A DNA stretch of 64,000 nucleotides, from positions 24,552,001-24,616,000 of the forward strand of contig NC_091048.1 in NCBI RefSeq assembly GCF_963966145.1, written 5' to 3'. Below the pieces are notes generated by a model. That model was not told the origin of the DNA and did no database searches. It worked only from the letters and a program-made list of their open reading frames with translations. The translations under genes and the position numbers were made by a program. Below are positions 1 to 12,833 of the stretch, one piece after another; the first letter of the stretch is position 1; each line of letters begins with the position of its first letter. This stretch comes from Tenebrio molitor (lineage: Eukaryota; Arthropoda; Insecta; Coleoptera; Tenebrionidae).

Positions 1-3000
1 AATTGTAGCACTATCTTTGAGCTTTAGATAAGGTTAATTGAGGTTAAAACAGTTAGCTTTCTAGCTGTTTATCGAACGTTGTTGCGTAACTGTACAAATT
101 GCAAATTTGATTGTTCAAACGTCACAAGTTCAGTCTCATTATGGACCAATTAGCTAATCTGCTATCGTTATTATTAAATATTTTTCAGGTTAATTTACAT
201 AATTGAGCACGCTTTTAGTTAGGAGAACATTCTCTTAATAAAAACCGCCGGAGAATGTTGTACGGATGCTATAATAGGCGAAAAAACGCGGTACCAGTTT
301 GGGAACGCCCGGGTGACAATTTTATGACAGATCTGGAACCCGAGCGACCCGCGGTTCCGCCCAGCCGGACCCGCGATCGATCGCGCCCGCGGTTCCACGT
401 ACCCCAAGGGTCGCCTTTCGGGCCGTTCTTTTTCGCTCGACCGGCCAGATGACATCACTCGCTCATATTTATTCCAAAAAACGCAAGAATTCGTCGCTCG
501 GTGATTCCGATTTCACAATATCTCCTTTTGGAGAGAAAACACTCGACAACTTTGAGGAATTTACAAAACGATCGGCTGAAATGTCAGGATTAAAATAAAA
601 TTCGTCTTCTGCAACGGTGCTCCTCCAGATGGTGGTTAACATCGGCTGCCCTCGACCTCCGTGGGCGCGCCGGAAGTCCGTACACGTTGTTTGGCTGTCG
701 TGAAAAATTTCGACTGGCGATAAATCAATTTCGAAAACGTATCCCGTCGCGCGCGCACCAATTGCCCAAGCGCCGCACTTTTGCAACACTAATTTATGGT
801 TATTCCGCCACAATCACGAGCTTTTCAAACAGAAGTAATGATATCGCGACCAATAAAAATCCGGAATGGATCGGTGTAAATCGTGGCTGCCAATCCGTCG
901 ACGTGAACGCCTTGTTGCCGGTACAAAGCCAGCATTAATTAAGCATTCAGTGGCTCCGGTGGCAATTAGGATTTTTTTAATTCAGGGTGTGTGTGCGGCG
1001 CCAGCTCTTGAACATGACACGAACAAACCGACACCCACAACAGCCTTTGTTTTCGTCGCTACTGACCTTTCCGTATTTGTGGCAGGAGTTGGTGGTGTTG
1101 GCGCTCCAATGGTCGGTCTCGAGACGGGCCCTTTCCAGGACTCCGGTCAAGCTGTCGATCCGGGACCACTCGCGCACGTCATGGTCGTGAAAAGGGGGCA
1201 CTCCACCGGCTCCAGGGGTCGCTGCCACCACTTCCATTCTTTAGCTTGGACAAGGCGTGTTATCAAATGCTATTGACATTGACCTGCAACACAAGAAAAC
1301 TGATTCATACCCTCGTTTCGTCATGATTGCTAAGACAACCGCACTTTTTCTCTCCTGACAAGTTATGCTTGATGAGGTACAAAATCGAAACGATTTATGT
1401 TACTTGTTGCGCTAGATCTGTTACAGTTGACGCCTATGTTCCATTGTCTAGGCGAAGGAATTAAAAGTTAATATAGAAAGGGAACATAAATTGTCTAAAA
1501 ACCGGAACCGCTTACTCATTTCACGACTGGTGCACAACACTAAGGGACAAATTCTGGCATTTCGAAAATACTAGGTTCATTTAAATGCAAATGGTGACAC
1601 GTCGGTCTAGCCTTGAGGATAAGAGAGAAGGTTAAAAAAATTCAAATAAACTGTAGGTATTCGCGATGGTAGAGATACCCTACAAACACTTTTCCCATGA
1701 CTAATAAGTAAAATTTCAGTGCATCAGACTTACGAGACTAGATGTGAGCGCGAAATTCCAGACGAAAGTGGAAAACAAAGTGTGGTAAGGAAGAGTGATG
1801 AGCTTGGACCATAATCACGCGCCAAATGTGAGAAAATTGCACCGCCAGCGCACCTCCAACGTACCAAATCCGGGCGATATGGTGGCACGATCCGTCAACG
1901 TCTCTCTAAATGTTTATCTACGTCACATTACGCGATGGCGGTATTGTTTTGTTTACAGATTGCGGTTGAGACTAGATGTTATCAGGACGAAGCACCTGTT
2001 GTGCAACACTTTTCCGCGCGCTCCATGCGCGGATTAAAACTCAATTATATGACTAAATATGATTTAATGGAGGTGAGGGGAACGCAGAGCAAACTGAATT
2101 TTCGGTGTACAGACAGCTGGGTATAAAATCCCACATGTGATCTAAATATGGTCAAGACAACTTTTTGTTGGCACGTTGCGTTCCTTCCAACAATACACTC
2201 TTCTAACGAAAGCAGGTGTATATGTTGGATTTGGCCCGCGGCGCGCATATTTTAAATCGATCGTAATTTTTCGCGCCGAATTTTTGATTTATGGAGGGGC
2301 AAAATTCGTCCGGGCAGTTGGAGCGACGATGCTCTCTTTGTTCAGAGAGACACGCCTAGTCGGGAAAATTGTAGTTTTTGAGCACGGATTTGTGTTAGTC
2401 ATGGCGACCTTTACGCCAACAGGAAGAACAGCTGAAATAATGACAGTCCAGGTCACAGTATTGTTTTGAACTTTACATGTACCTAACTGTTCCTCGATTA
2501 CCTACCACAACTAATTAACTTTGCTGCCTACATGGTGCATACGAAAGAATCGGATAAATTACTTGGAGCATCCGATCGGTGTGGAACAAAAGGTCGACGC
2601 CACCAGAGGGCGAGCCGCTAATAAGACTTGCCAATAGAGGAAAAAATCAGTCAAGGATGCTCGTGTAATAATTATACCTTCGCAGATATTTTATTGGCGG
2701 ATTTTTTCCGCATCGCCCCGAGTGCTTAGTTAAGATCAAAAATAAAACGCGACCCCTATCCTTATAAATTACTCGCGTATGTACACAATCGCTCCGGGCA
2801 TCCTGTTCATTTTTCCGAAGGAAACCCACCGGCCATTAAAATCCTCTCTCGTTTGTTACCAACCTTTTTTCCACCTGAAATTATTAAATTGTTGCATAAA
2901 ATCGAGAACAGCAACGGCAAATGCGGTTTTAATGATGCAATTACCGCACCGCAGATGGCTCCATCTTTTTCATCGCCAATTAGCTTCCTTTAATTAAGTG

Positions 3001-5803
3001 CAAGTCTAATAAAATCGCTGAATTATATTTTAGTGCAATTGTGGGCGACCGCTCGTTTCGGAAAAAATTACTTAGGAGTTTATCGACCGGCAGAAATGCC
3101 ATTTCGAGACGCGACGTTTTTCACGCAGGGTGCACCTGTGGGGCCTCGTCTTTTTCAAGTGACTTGCACAATCGTCAAAAATTGACAAAACTAATTACGA
3201 TCCCAGAAGGAACAACGCCGCTATTCATGACAGGATGATTTCGTTGCTGAGGAATGCGTAATCGTCGATTTACAGTTGTAACAATAATAATCTATTTTTG
3301 CCTTATTAAATGAGCTAAACTGTGAATAATCCGCGTAATAACAATTATTGTAAACACAAATTACATCCTGCAAAAGAACCTTGACGGTTGTCATATAAGG
3401 GAGATTGGAAAAAATCGCACCAAACAATAATTTGATGGAATTACTCACTCCTGAAAGTGTTTTTTTCAGGAGCGCATTTATTTTCACGGCAGCATTTCAG
3501 ACATCCGTATAATGAATACTTGGCTGTGCCATTAATCAGTTTCGACGTATCCGTCATCGGAGGTTAATATCAATAAGTGCACATTGTCCTTTCACAGTGA
3601 TATTTTCATGCTTTTCATAATTTGACAGTTTTATTGTACGTTGTTCGGTGATGAATAAGTGCAATTTAAATTCAATTATCCGCACTCCATTCCACCATCT
3701 AAATAAATATTTGCTTTAGGAATTAATGGCTCAAGTGCAATTATTGTCCGAATGTGTTCCTATAAACAGTTCATTAAACGGTAGAATAGCTTCGGCTGAG
3801 CTACCAGATATGCCAGATTACCGTTGAAACGCGCCTTCCGATGCAGGAATGCAGCAGGCAGGTCGAGAGCATCTTCAGGGTTGGGCTCCCTTGCTTTGTG
3901 AGTAATTTTGCGAGCGACGTGCAAATTATCCCTGTAATGGAGCGGATTTGAGACCGATTGAAGTGGTCTGGATCGTCTAAAACGAAGCAGGTGGGGTAAT
4001 GGACGTAAGGCTCGTTTCAAGGCTGCGTGCGAGGATTTTGTGCTCACGTAGCACCACCAGACGTCCATAAACTGTCCACCACCGGCTGTCTGACGCAGAA
4101 TCCATAGCGATACAAAAGCAGAAATCTATAAAACGTACGATAGCGCCCAAGAAAACGCGAACAAGATCCAGGTAGGTAATAAATCAGTTGCAGTATTGAT
4201 TTACGATACGTAAAAGTCCAGCCGACGTGATCTCTTGTACAAATAAACAACATCATGGTGGTATTCAGAGAAAATGTAATTGGTCGAGACAATGGCCTAA
4301 ACTAAGTCATTCCTCCCAGGTGTATTTTTTCCGTCGTTGCCTTTGGTGGAAGAGCAAGTCACCGTGAGCCATCGAAAATCGGACAAGACCAAAATGAATC
4401 GAAGGGTAGCTTCGCGGAAAAACCGTTGGGTTCGCAACGACTTCCTCATCGACGACCATATTTGGTGTAGCATCGCATACGGGCCCGTTAAAAAGGTTGA
4501 CCTGGAGGATCAATCATGAGGTGTTTGTTCTCGACACCCATTATCGCGGATAATGACCAGGAAGTGGTGGCGCTGGACTAGGTCATGGCACCGCCTCGGG
4601 AACTAGATTAATTTATACATTCATTACGCTCAGCAATCGAGATATCGCTACTGGTCTTTGCGGTCAAGCAGGTGTCATTGTCCCTTCGTCGTACGCCGGT
4701 ACTGTCCCCTCGACTGACAAATCGTACCGCTGAAGCTAAATTGGGTTAGAGAAACTACAAACGAACGATTTTGCACAGCTGCCTGGCGCAATCTTGTCCT
4801 GCCATAAGGTGCATTTCACTCACTGCAACAAGTCGGATTTTTTCGGTACGCCGATTTGAAAATGTCACGTGAACTGATCAAAGTCGAGTATCTCTTTGGC
4901 CACTCCGAAACCGCGATGCACGATTTTGACACAGCAAGTAAACTCCACCCAACTTACAACTAAATTGATGTCTGTATCTTAATTTGTAAAGCAGTTTACT
5001 CTTTAAATACCGAAGATACACCACCACCTGCTGATTTGTGTCGGTCAAAGAATACATTTCTCTAGAACTCTGCGAATTAACCAAAGATGAAACAAGTTCG
5101 CGCCACTGAAACTGACTCCTGTTTGTTAAAAAAAAAATAAATATGATAGAGTGCAAAGAAAGAAATTTGCTTAATCAAAAAATAAAAAACAAATATTTAT
5201 AAATACCTATATTTTATGCAGTAATTGGCATTCACCATAAAACTTAACCTAACTTTTCATTTCCCTCTAGATCAATTTTCTACAGTGTTGTTACGGGAAT
5301 TTTAGGGTGTTGGTGGATCTATGGCATATGAATGAGTTTTAGTATTCTATCACAGTAACAAATATTGTATCTACCTAAAAAACTGATAATAGTTGAAACC
5401 ATGATAATGATTATTTTGAACAACTGTACTATCCACCCTCATTAATTCATTATAAATTTATAAAAAAAGATAATTGGGTAATCACACTTGAATATAATTA
5501 TCATTAGTGCTGTTAACTTAGGTGATATGTTTGATTATTAGTACCAGTGACCATACCTTAGTGCATCTGCGTTTTTGAAACTTTGCAGGACTTTTTGTAA
5601 TACATATTTTTTTTTAATATTCTAATTCACCTACAACTGCAGATTAGGTGAGTTTGAAGATAGAGGAATTGCTTTCAGATTTACATAAAAAAATTGAATT
5701 CTTTGGGGATGAATTTTTAAATATTATAAAAGAGAATGTGTCTAATGTCACAAAAATTGTTCCATTTGTACACTTTCAGATATTGTTGCAATATACTTAT
5801 AAC
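1..5803. other. intergenic or intronic DNA, no gene recognised
   Basis: I find no exon with recognisable protein similarity here. Most of the stretch is AT-rich. GC/CpG-richer patches lie at about 250-460, 600-1250, 2200-2470 and 3770-4520. The short open frames in those patches (for example 866-1276 + and 3760-4068 -) show no domain, no biased composition and no convincing splice-site pairs, so I regard them as chance. CpG-rich islands in an AT-rich insect background can be enhancers, promoters or non-coding exons of a neighbouring gene, but nothing in the sequence decides between these. Confidence 0.5.
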
Positions 5804-6108
5804 GGGTGTTTATTTTTAAATTCGGCGTCGAACTTGGCGCTGAAGAGTCGATTGTGAACGCACCACCGGATTACAACTCTAATCAGCTATTTAAATCTAA
5901 CCTCACTTTTTGGGTGTTTTTAATATTCAGTTTGAAAAATCAGTCTTTTTTAAGACGAGTGGTTGATCAGCTGTGTAAATCTAACCTTACTTTTTGCGTT
6001 GTTTGTGTTTTAAATTTGCAATTTGAAAAATCAGTGTTTAAGACGAGTGGTTCATTCACAATCGACTCTTGAACGCCAACTTCGACGCCAAATTAAAAAA
6101 AAACACCT
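5804..6108. mobile_element. MITE family A, copy 1 (305 bp foldback)
   Basis: The ends are inverted copies of each other over about 55 bp. The left end has GGGTGTTTATTTTTAAATT followed by a block containing AAGAGTCGATTGTGAACG; the right end carries the reverse complement and finishes in AACACC. There is no coding capacity. The interior holds a duplicated segment of about 60 bp containing GACGAGTGGTT. The same terminal sequence recurs at 8483-8686 and 12717-12833, so this is a dispersed non-autonomous family. No clear target-site duplication can be read for this copy. Confidence 0.8.
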
Positions 6109-6511
6109 TTTATAGATATCATAAAGCCACTCATCGTACTCGTAATTCAACCAAAGGATTACAGATTAATTCGCAAAGAAACTCAGGAATTTTCCACTGA
6201 TCCTGATCTACTTAGTTACTCGAAACTTGAAACACAAATAAAGATTGGCCATTAACAAAACCAGGGTATCTTACCTGGAAAACTTAGGCCACGTTATTCA
6301 ACCCCCAGGACAAAGGTAGATTTTTTTTAAAATATTTTTTAGTCCAGTCCACCGTCGCAAAAGAACTGCTACCGAATTGCATATTTAAAGGGTGAAATCA
6401 TCTCCTGAAAATAGGACATTCTGAAATTTCATTTTATTGTTAATTATCCATTTAGAAGGTCTTGTAGAACATGAAATGTTGAAGATTTTTTGCTATCTCT
6501 TATAGTTTTCG
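6109..6511. other. intergenic, nothing recognised
   Basis: AT-rich sequence between two putative mobile elements. No exon, RNA gene or repeat stands out. Confidence 0.4.
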
Positions 6512-7330
6512 AAATACAGGGTGGTTTAAAAAAGGCACATATTACATAATATCAAGCCATCAAATGACACTAATGACAATCCTTGTTACTTTCTGACTTT
6601 ACTCAAGTTCTAAAAATCACTCTAGCTTCGTTGCAATGTGGCAATAGCTTCAAAATTTATGAACAGCAACTTTGCATTCCTAAAAATGAAATTACAAATA
6701 AACCAATAATCAAAATGGTAAAACTAGTGCTGGAATATTTATTTTACTTGTTGCATTGTGTGCTATGCCATTTAAATGTATTTCTCCATTACAATTGAAT
6801 CAAATGTTCAAGTTTGACTGTTAATCACTCCATGAGCAGAGGGTTAACAGTACATTTTCATTTTCTTGACGGGCCTGAAGAATTCTTGCTGCGGCTCGAT
6901 AGCACCTGTGACACTCCCCATACGTAAAAATAATATTAATTTTCTCTTGCTGTGAGAACGTCATCTTGTATAAAAGATTATTTCAAAGATTACGTAAATA
7001 CACACTGGTGAATGAAGTCTGGAAATTGTCTTTATTTAACATTAATTTATTGGTCAATAATAAGCACTAGGATGATTATTAGGCAGAAAATCTACACAGA
7101 AACATTTGATATGCATGTTAAAAGTTATAATGTTAGAAAATGCTGAAAATAAATTTTTTTCATTAATTTTTTTCTTGAATATTCCTCTTCTGTCCAGATC
7201 CTTGTTAATTTTTGTAGTGCCTATGTAAAGAGGGCAATGCGGCCTTTATTAAGATTAAATATCATTGAGCAGTCATTTAAAATAACGAAGATATTCAAAT
7301 ATAAAGTTTAAGCAGACGCACCCTGTATTT
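6512..7330. mobile_element. possible DNA element with 12-bp inverted ends
   Basis: AAATACAGGGTG at 6512-6523 is matched by its reverse complement at 7319-7330. The ACAGGGTG terminus is shared with other putative elements in this window (25013, 27857-28331, 34087), which supports a related group of insect elements. The interior (819 bp in all) is AT-rich and shows no transposase. Beyond the 12 bp the ends do not pair well, so the boundaries could be coincidental. Confidence 0.35.
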
Positions 7331-7706
7331 TAGATTAGACTACGAAATATAAAAAATAGATTCAAGTTCCGGGGTATAGAAAGGTAAAAGTTCGTAGTTA
7401 TTTGGGTACAGCAACATAGTAGACAATGAAAAATGTAAACAACTTGTTTTGGGAAAAACTATCTAATACTTATGACGTCAAAGAACCAAGTTTGTGAATT
7501 CCCTAACAAAATTTGACCTCAAACATTCTGTTTCGGCTGAATAAAAATCATGTCCAGATAAAAAACGAGAAAATGCTTTCACATTCCAACAGAACGTACA
7601 TGGTGTTAACACCAAGTCAATACAATTATATACACACATAATGCAATTTTATCCCACAAATATGAATTCTTCTAAAAGTGAATCTATCGCCAGGCGATGG
7701 CTGAGT
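7331..7706. other. intergenic, nothing recognised
   Basis: AT-rich sequence with no gene, RNA or repeat that I can support. Confidence 0.4.
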
Positions 7707-7806
7707 GCGGTAGGCTACATTTTACAGCGCGAGGTTTTTAGATTGAAACACGACCGCGCAGAGGTAGTGTTTTAACAAAAACCGAGCGATGTAAAATGTC
7801 TACCGC
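7707..7806. repeat. foldback with tRNA-like A box at its edge
   Basis: An imperfect inverted repeat of about 30 bp: the left arm is 7707-7739 (begins GCGGTAGGCTACATTTTAC) and the right arm is 7776-7806. The left edge overlaps TGGCTGAGTGCGG at 7698-7710, which fits the RNA polymerase III A-box pattern. No good B box (GGTTCRANTCC) follows, and no tRNA cloverleaf can be drawn, so I do not call a tRNA. It could be a tRNA-derived SINE remnant or an ordinary palindromic element. Confidence 0.5.
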
Positions 7807-8482
7807 ATTAATAATGTATTAATCTTTTTGGCCGACAACTCGTTTTCTCAAATTTGAAATTTGTTGTAACCAATAATTTTGCAAAACCTGTCAAAGACTG
7901 ACATTTGATTAATAAAATACCAGAAAGTTATCTATTATACCGATAACTGATATGCTTAGGATTTATACCACAAGATGGCTCCATCAGAATTCACAATTTT
8001 TCAAAAGAAAACATTTTCGAAAGCTGAACGGATCAATGATAGCGGTAACTTATCTTAGTATAAATGGACTTTATTTATGATAAGCTAACAGTTTTTATGG
8101 AGGTTCCCGAAAGCTTAAAATTTTCGTGGTATTTTACATACGTGCGGTAAAATGACAGATGGTTTGATTAGTGATTAGTGTGTAAAAATCAAGATACCGT
8201 AGCTGTTCAAAATGTGTAAACATGTCATTTAGAGTTGAGGAGGCCAAAAAAGTATATTCTTAGTTGATAAGCTAGATCTTTCTTTTAACGGTTTTAACGG
8301 TTTGCAATCTACTAATATATTACATATCTACTTGGTGCAAAAATTCAAAAACCAAACCCTTGACATTCGCATTGAATAAAATCGTACAACTTGTCTAATC
8401 AGATGGCAGAGTATTCTTTTCCTGCATTAATGTCTTGAGTATTTTGTAAAGAAGTAGTTTGCAAAATTTAATTTTATTGTAT
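7807..8482. other. intergenic, nothing recognised
   Basis: AT-rich sequence with no supported gene or RNA. Confidence 0.4.
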
Positions 8483-8686
8483 CGCGTGTTCATATAAATT
8501 TATCCTCAAAGTTGGCGTTGAAGAGTCGATTGTGGACGCACCATTCGTCCGTCTTCCGAGTAAAAAGACAAACAACGCAGAAAGTGAGGTTAGATTTAAA
8601 TAGCTGATCTGTGATCAGTAATCCGTGGTGCGTTCACAATCGACTCTTCAACGCCAACTTTAATGATACATTTAAATGAACACCCG
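8483..8686. mobile_element. MITE family A, copy 2 (204 bp, both ends intact)
   Basis: This is the cleanest member of the family. The left end contains AAAGTTGGCGTTGAAGAGTC, and its reverse complement lies before the right end, which finishes in GAACACCCG. The arms pair over about 55 bp. The interior has the AAAGTGAGGTTAGATTTAAA segment also seen in copies 1 and 3. TAT and ATA flank the ends, so a short AT-rich target duplication is possible. No open frame is present; mobilisation would need a transposase encoded elsewhere. Confidence 0.85.
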
Positions 8687-11600
8687 ATATTTAAAGAAGA
8701 ATTTGAGACATTATTTGGCCCATCGAAATCAATATCAATATTAGAACCTGTAGTACTAACCCAGACGCTACCATTATTGAGATTTAAAACGATTATTTCA
8801 TTGTTTTTAGTGCTACACGGTTTCTCAAAAACATTTTTGTGGTTTTCCAGTAACTATTATAATTTCTTGATCTCCAGGAGAGGAGAGCTAATTTTGATAG
8901 CCACAATTATCCTTAATTTCTCACTCAAGATTTTCTTTGGACCACATCGTACTCACACAACGCGTCCTCGAAGATATTAAAATTGAAATACATAAATCGT
9001 TTTCGGGAAAATAAGTCCACTGTCCCCACGCACATCTTTTCTCCTGCTTTTAAACGCACTGTACCTGCCCGACCCTCAACTGTGATTAGAGATTCACTTG
9101 GCGTGTCGATTTTTCCATGGTTTAGAGTCTGGAGGAAAAAAGCAAGCAGACGAAGCGAGTTCCACAGGATAGTCCTTATATGGACCTCACCTGACAGGGT
9201 AGCTGCTGTTTTATGCGAGACTTGAACTTTGGTATTCGTTTATTAACCGTGTGGTATATCGCTAGGTGTTGTCCGTCACCGTTCATTTTATCGTCCGACT
9301 TTTATAAAATCGCCCACGCCTTCGACAATTCGGACCTCTTTAATCCCTGGACCGTGCACGCCGGCTTAACTTAATCCGATATTTGCGCTTCCTCGTATCC
9401 TTGATCTTTACGTGTGGCTTAGAACTGCAGCCGAACAATTCTGGACGCCCTTCGGCTCCCTAAATGGGCAAACCTTGGCCGAACAAATTAGCGTCGTATT
9501 CAAACAAGCAGAAAATTCCGCCCGGCAAATTTTCCAGTGGCGCGAAAATTCGAAATCGGCAAGGTTCAAATCGGCGGTTAATTGCGATGCATTTAATAAG
9601 GTATCGCTGATGGCATTGGTGGCCTTCGACGGGGATTTTTTTCGGATTAACTTGTTAATAATAATGAAATCGGCTAAATCGGTTCCTTGAACAGATAACG
9701 TTGCGGTCCGCCCAAAAAAATTCTTCACTCAAGGAGACTTTTGTTGTTGCTTCTTACATAATGGTCATGAGCTTTTCAGAGGTGCGTGCAATTTAAGTTT
9801 ACTAGTGCATGATGAACCGACACTTTGTTACACCTGTATTTAAGATAATTTACTGAACGATGCAAATTATTGGTTGTACTCTCTGTAAACGTTCTATTTA
9901 TAGAAGGATTTTTCTGCAAACAAATGGGAACTTAACTTGCCAGACGGCTAAAGACATTTTTGTTACCAACATCGCGTCCAGATGTGAAAGACGCGCGGCA
10001 AAATTTTCAAAAATTTGAATTTCAAATTTCTCCACTCGCCAATTTAGACATAAAACTATAATTTTATCTGAAACATAATTATTCCAGCAATAAACTGTCA
10101 CACTGCTTTGTTTTTATCTAATTTTTATGAAAATCTTGCATTTGCTCATAATTAAGCTAAATTATTTATTACTCCGCGTCCCACTTTCTATTGTACTTAA
10201 AGACAATTCCAAAAATATTAAAATTTTAAATTAGCTCGTAAATTATCTGACCACAGTCAGTCTGCATTAACAAAAAAATTTCTCCAACTCATGACTGGTT
10301 CTATCTCCACTCCGTTTTTCTTATTGTTTTGGCGCGAATCCTTGTAAGCAATATAATTATTTACATATTAGTTATTACAAATCTTCGAAGAAAAAAACAA
10401 TAGGAGTTAGATCACTGATACGGCAAAAAATGATAAATGGGTGTGAAATAATTGTTGGTACCAAAACGAATAAATCTTGAACCATCTTCAGCAAAAATTT
10501 TGGACGATTTTGTTTTGATTTTTTGTAGTTCGTAGAACTGGTCTAGTTTGGAGGTTAACCCTCCTACCTGCCTCCAGACAATTAAATTTGCTTTTTTTGT
10601 GATCACGAAACCCATCTGGTACCAAATTAGATGTCTGAACCCTTTCAAAATGTGTCAAAGATCGGTGCCCCGACTCTTGTTCAGACCTTTTTGGACACCT
10701 TTGTCTCAGCCACAACACACTCTGCATGATTTCTTTTTCTCCTCTTCTGCTTTTGAATGTGACGAGTCAGTAGGCGAGTCGACATTGTCCCGACATTAAT
10801 TAATATTTTTCTGCATGTCAAATGACATATTCTGAGAACTTTCATACGGCTCCGCTTTGTTTTCGTGATCGTTTTTTCCAACAAATTCAGGTTTCCATAT
10901 TGAGAAACCATTCGCATATTTGAAATGAAAATCAGCGCAGATTTCGCCGAATCACCACTGAAAAAAAATCCGTTAGCACCAAATGACGCAGATAAGGAGT
11001 TGCGAGATCATCAGGAAATAATTTTTAATTTTTGTTTGTGGTTGATTAGCATACGATGATGAGTCAAATGGGGAAGATGACCCAATGTGGTGCCATCATT
11101 TTTTTGGATTTTTTTCCACCATAAAAATTCAAAATACTCGGGATGCCTCTCGGAGCATCTGTTTGTCGGTGATAAAACGCAAGATGCGGTTTCAGGGATC
11201 AGTAAAGCGGTTAATTAATGGATTTGGCGAAGAGTGCTGAACCAAATGGGGTTTATTTACAAGATTCCTCCTCTGCACCGCGAATCCAGTTTTCGGCCGG
11301 CAACGAGAATAAAAGAGACACTCACCCAATAACATAACAGCTAACACGCTCCAATTAAGCACGGCAATGTGAATCCGTAAGTACCACAAACTCTGGTACC
11401 ATACGCTATTCGCACCTTTTCCAAACACCAACACTAGACGCGCGCGCTGAGTCAAATGCCGCTCAGAACCCGCCAAGTGCAAGTCTTGAGTTCCTCCGAA
11501 AGGTTCCCCTACCTTCCTTCCTTCCGCTGAGGTCACTCACTTAACACTCTCTGATGGAGAGCCATGACCTTACGACGAAATAGGATTAGGTTGTCTTTTT

Positions 11601-12716
11601 TCAGGCGGACCGATGGACTTTTATGCGAAAATTCGTTAACGGCCGTTATTGAAAAGAGACTTGATTACTCATCGCCTGATTTATTGTATTTTTATGCAAA
11701 TGGCCCTCAAGGCTGTCGCTTCGGTTCTTCATGCACCAAAGGTTCCCAAATTGAAGCGAACGCGCTCGCCGAAGAAAGAAAGTTTGAGAAACGAGTCCAA
11801 AACAAACTTGTTTACACGAGGCGATTAGCGAAAGGCACACTTATTTTGTGGGTACCACGGGTAATAATGAGATTTGAACATTTTTTCACTCGGGCCATTG
11901 TTACCGTTTAGGCTATTTTTGGGTGCTAATTTGCATAGTTGTAAAGCAGTTACGTTCTGCTTTGTGATGGACAAACAAAATTTACGATCGACCTATTTTA
12001 ACCGCCAAGTGGTTTGCATATGTAAACAGAATTCTAATAGGTACCTCTTGCACATATTCCAAAGGTTGTACCTTTTCAAATTTTCAGGTTCCAACATTCG
12101 ATTTCACATTTTGGTTGTCATTGTACATTATGTTTTAGGTTTCGTAATTTCCTAATTGCGAGATACGGTCTTCTTTATCAGTGTTGTTCCCAAATTGTCA
12201 AGGTTTTACCGTTTCACAATTACAACTTTTCGAATGTTTCAGTTTTAGATAAGGTGCGAATGAAAACATTTATTGATTTTAGAAAATACAAACATCACAA
12301 TTTTTAAATCTTCAACATCGAAACAACAAACACTTGTTCGAATTTTACCTTATTTACCTTGCTCATTAACCAAGGTATTTTCAATAACTCAAACTTATTA
12401 GTCATCAGTAACCTACAAATGCGAAGATTGTAAATAACAAGCCAATTTAGGTACCTGCAAAGAAATCACGTTTTCCATTTTTATACATAAATTATTTAAT
12501 ATTTGCTCATCGCAATGCTGAATTTAAATACATATTTTGAATTTCACTTTTCCTTGTTTTATTAGAAACACAGCTGTTAACTCTTGAATGTTTATTTTCT
12601 GTATGTTCTTTCTTTCTTAACATCAAAAAATCAACACGAACAGTAACCATCTAGTTTTTTAATCTCAAAAAACACTTCCTTCTGATCGTTGTTTCATAAA
12701 TTCACTTTTAAAATTA
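8687..12716. other. intergenic or intronic DNA, no confident gene
   Basis: The stretch contains GC-richer patches at about 9000-9700 and 11190-11560. The 11190-11540 patch has two strong splice-donor matches on the minus strand and a hydrophobic open segment, treated as a candidate exon in the findings. Open frames at 9412-9690 (+), 10488-10727 (-) and 11564-11911 (+) show no domain I recognise. The rest is AT-rich. Confidence 0.4.
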
Positions 12717-12833
12717 ACAACGCAAAAAGTGAGGTTAGGTCAGTTAGATTTAAACAGCTGATCCGTAATCCGTGGTGGGTTCATAATCGACTCCTCAACG
12801 CCTACTTGGATGATAAATTTAAATCAACACTCG
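12717..12833. mobile_element. MITE family A, copy 3 (truncated)
   Basis: Only the interior and the right terminal repeat are present: the AAAGTGAGGTTAG segment, then CAGCTGATCCGTAATCCGTG, then a diverged ATCGACTCCTCAACG arm ending in CAACACTCG. The left arm is missing. It has the same orientation as the 8483-8686 copy. Confidence 0.75.

Noticed and set aside
219..458. Overlapping open frames in the GC-rich block near the left edge, on both strands
   Set aside because: Arg/Pro-rich composition follows from local GC content. No domain, no splice structure and no conserved motif is visible.
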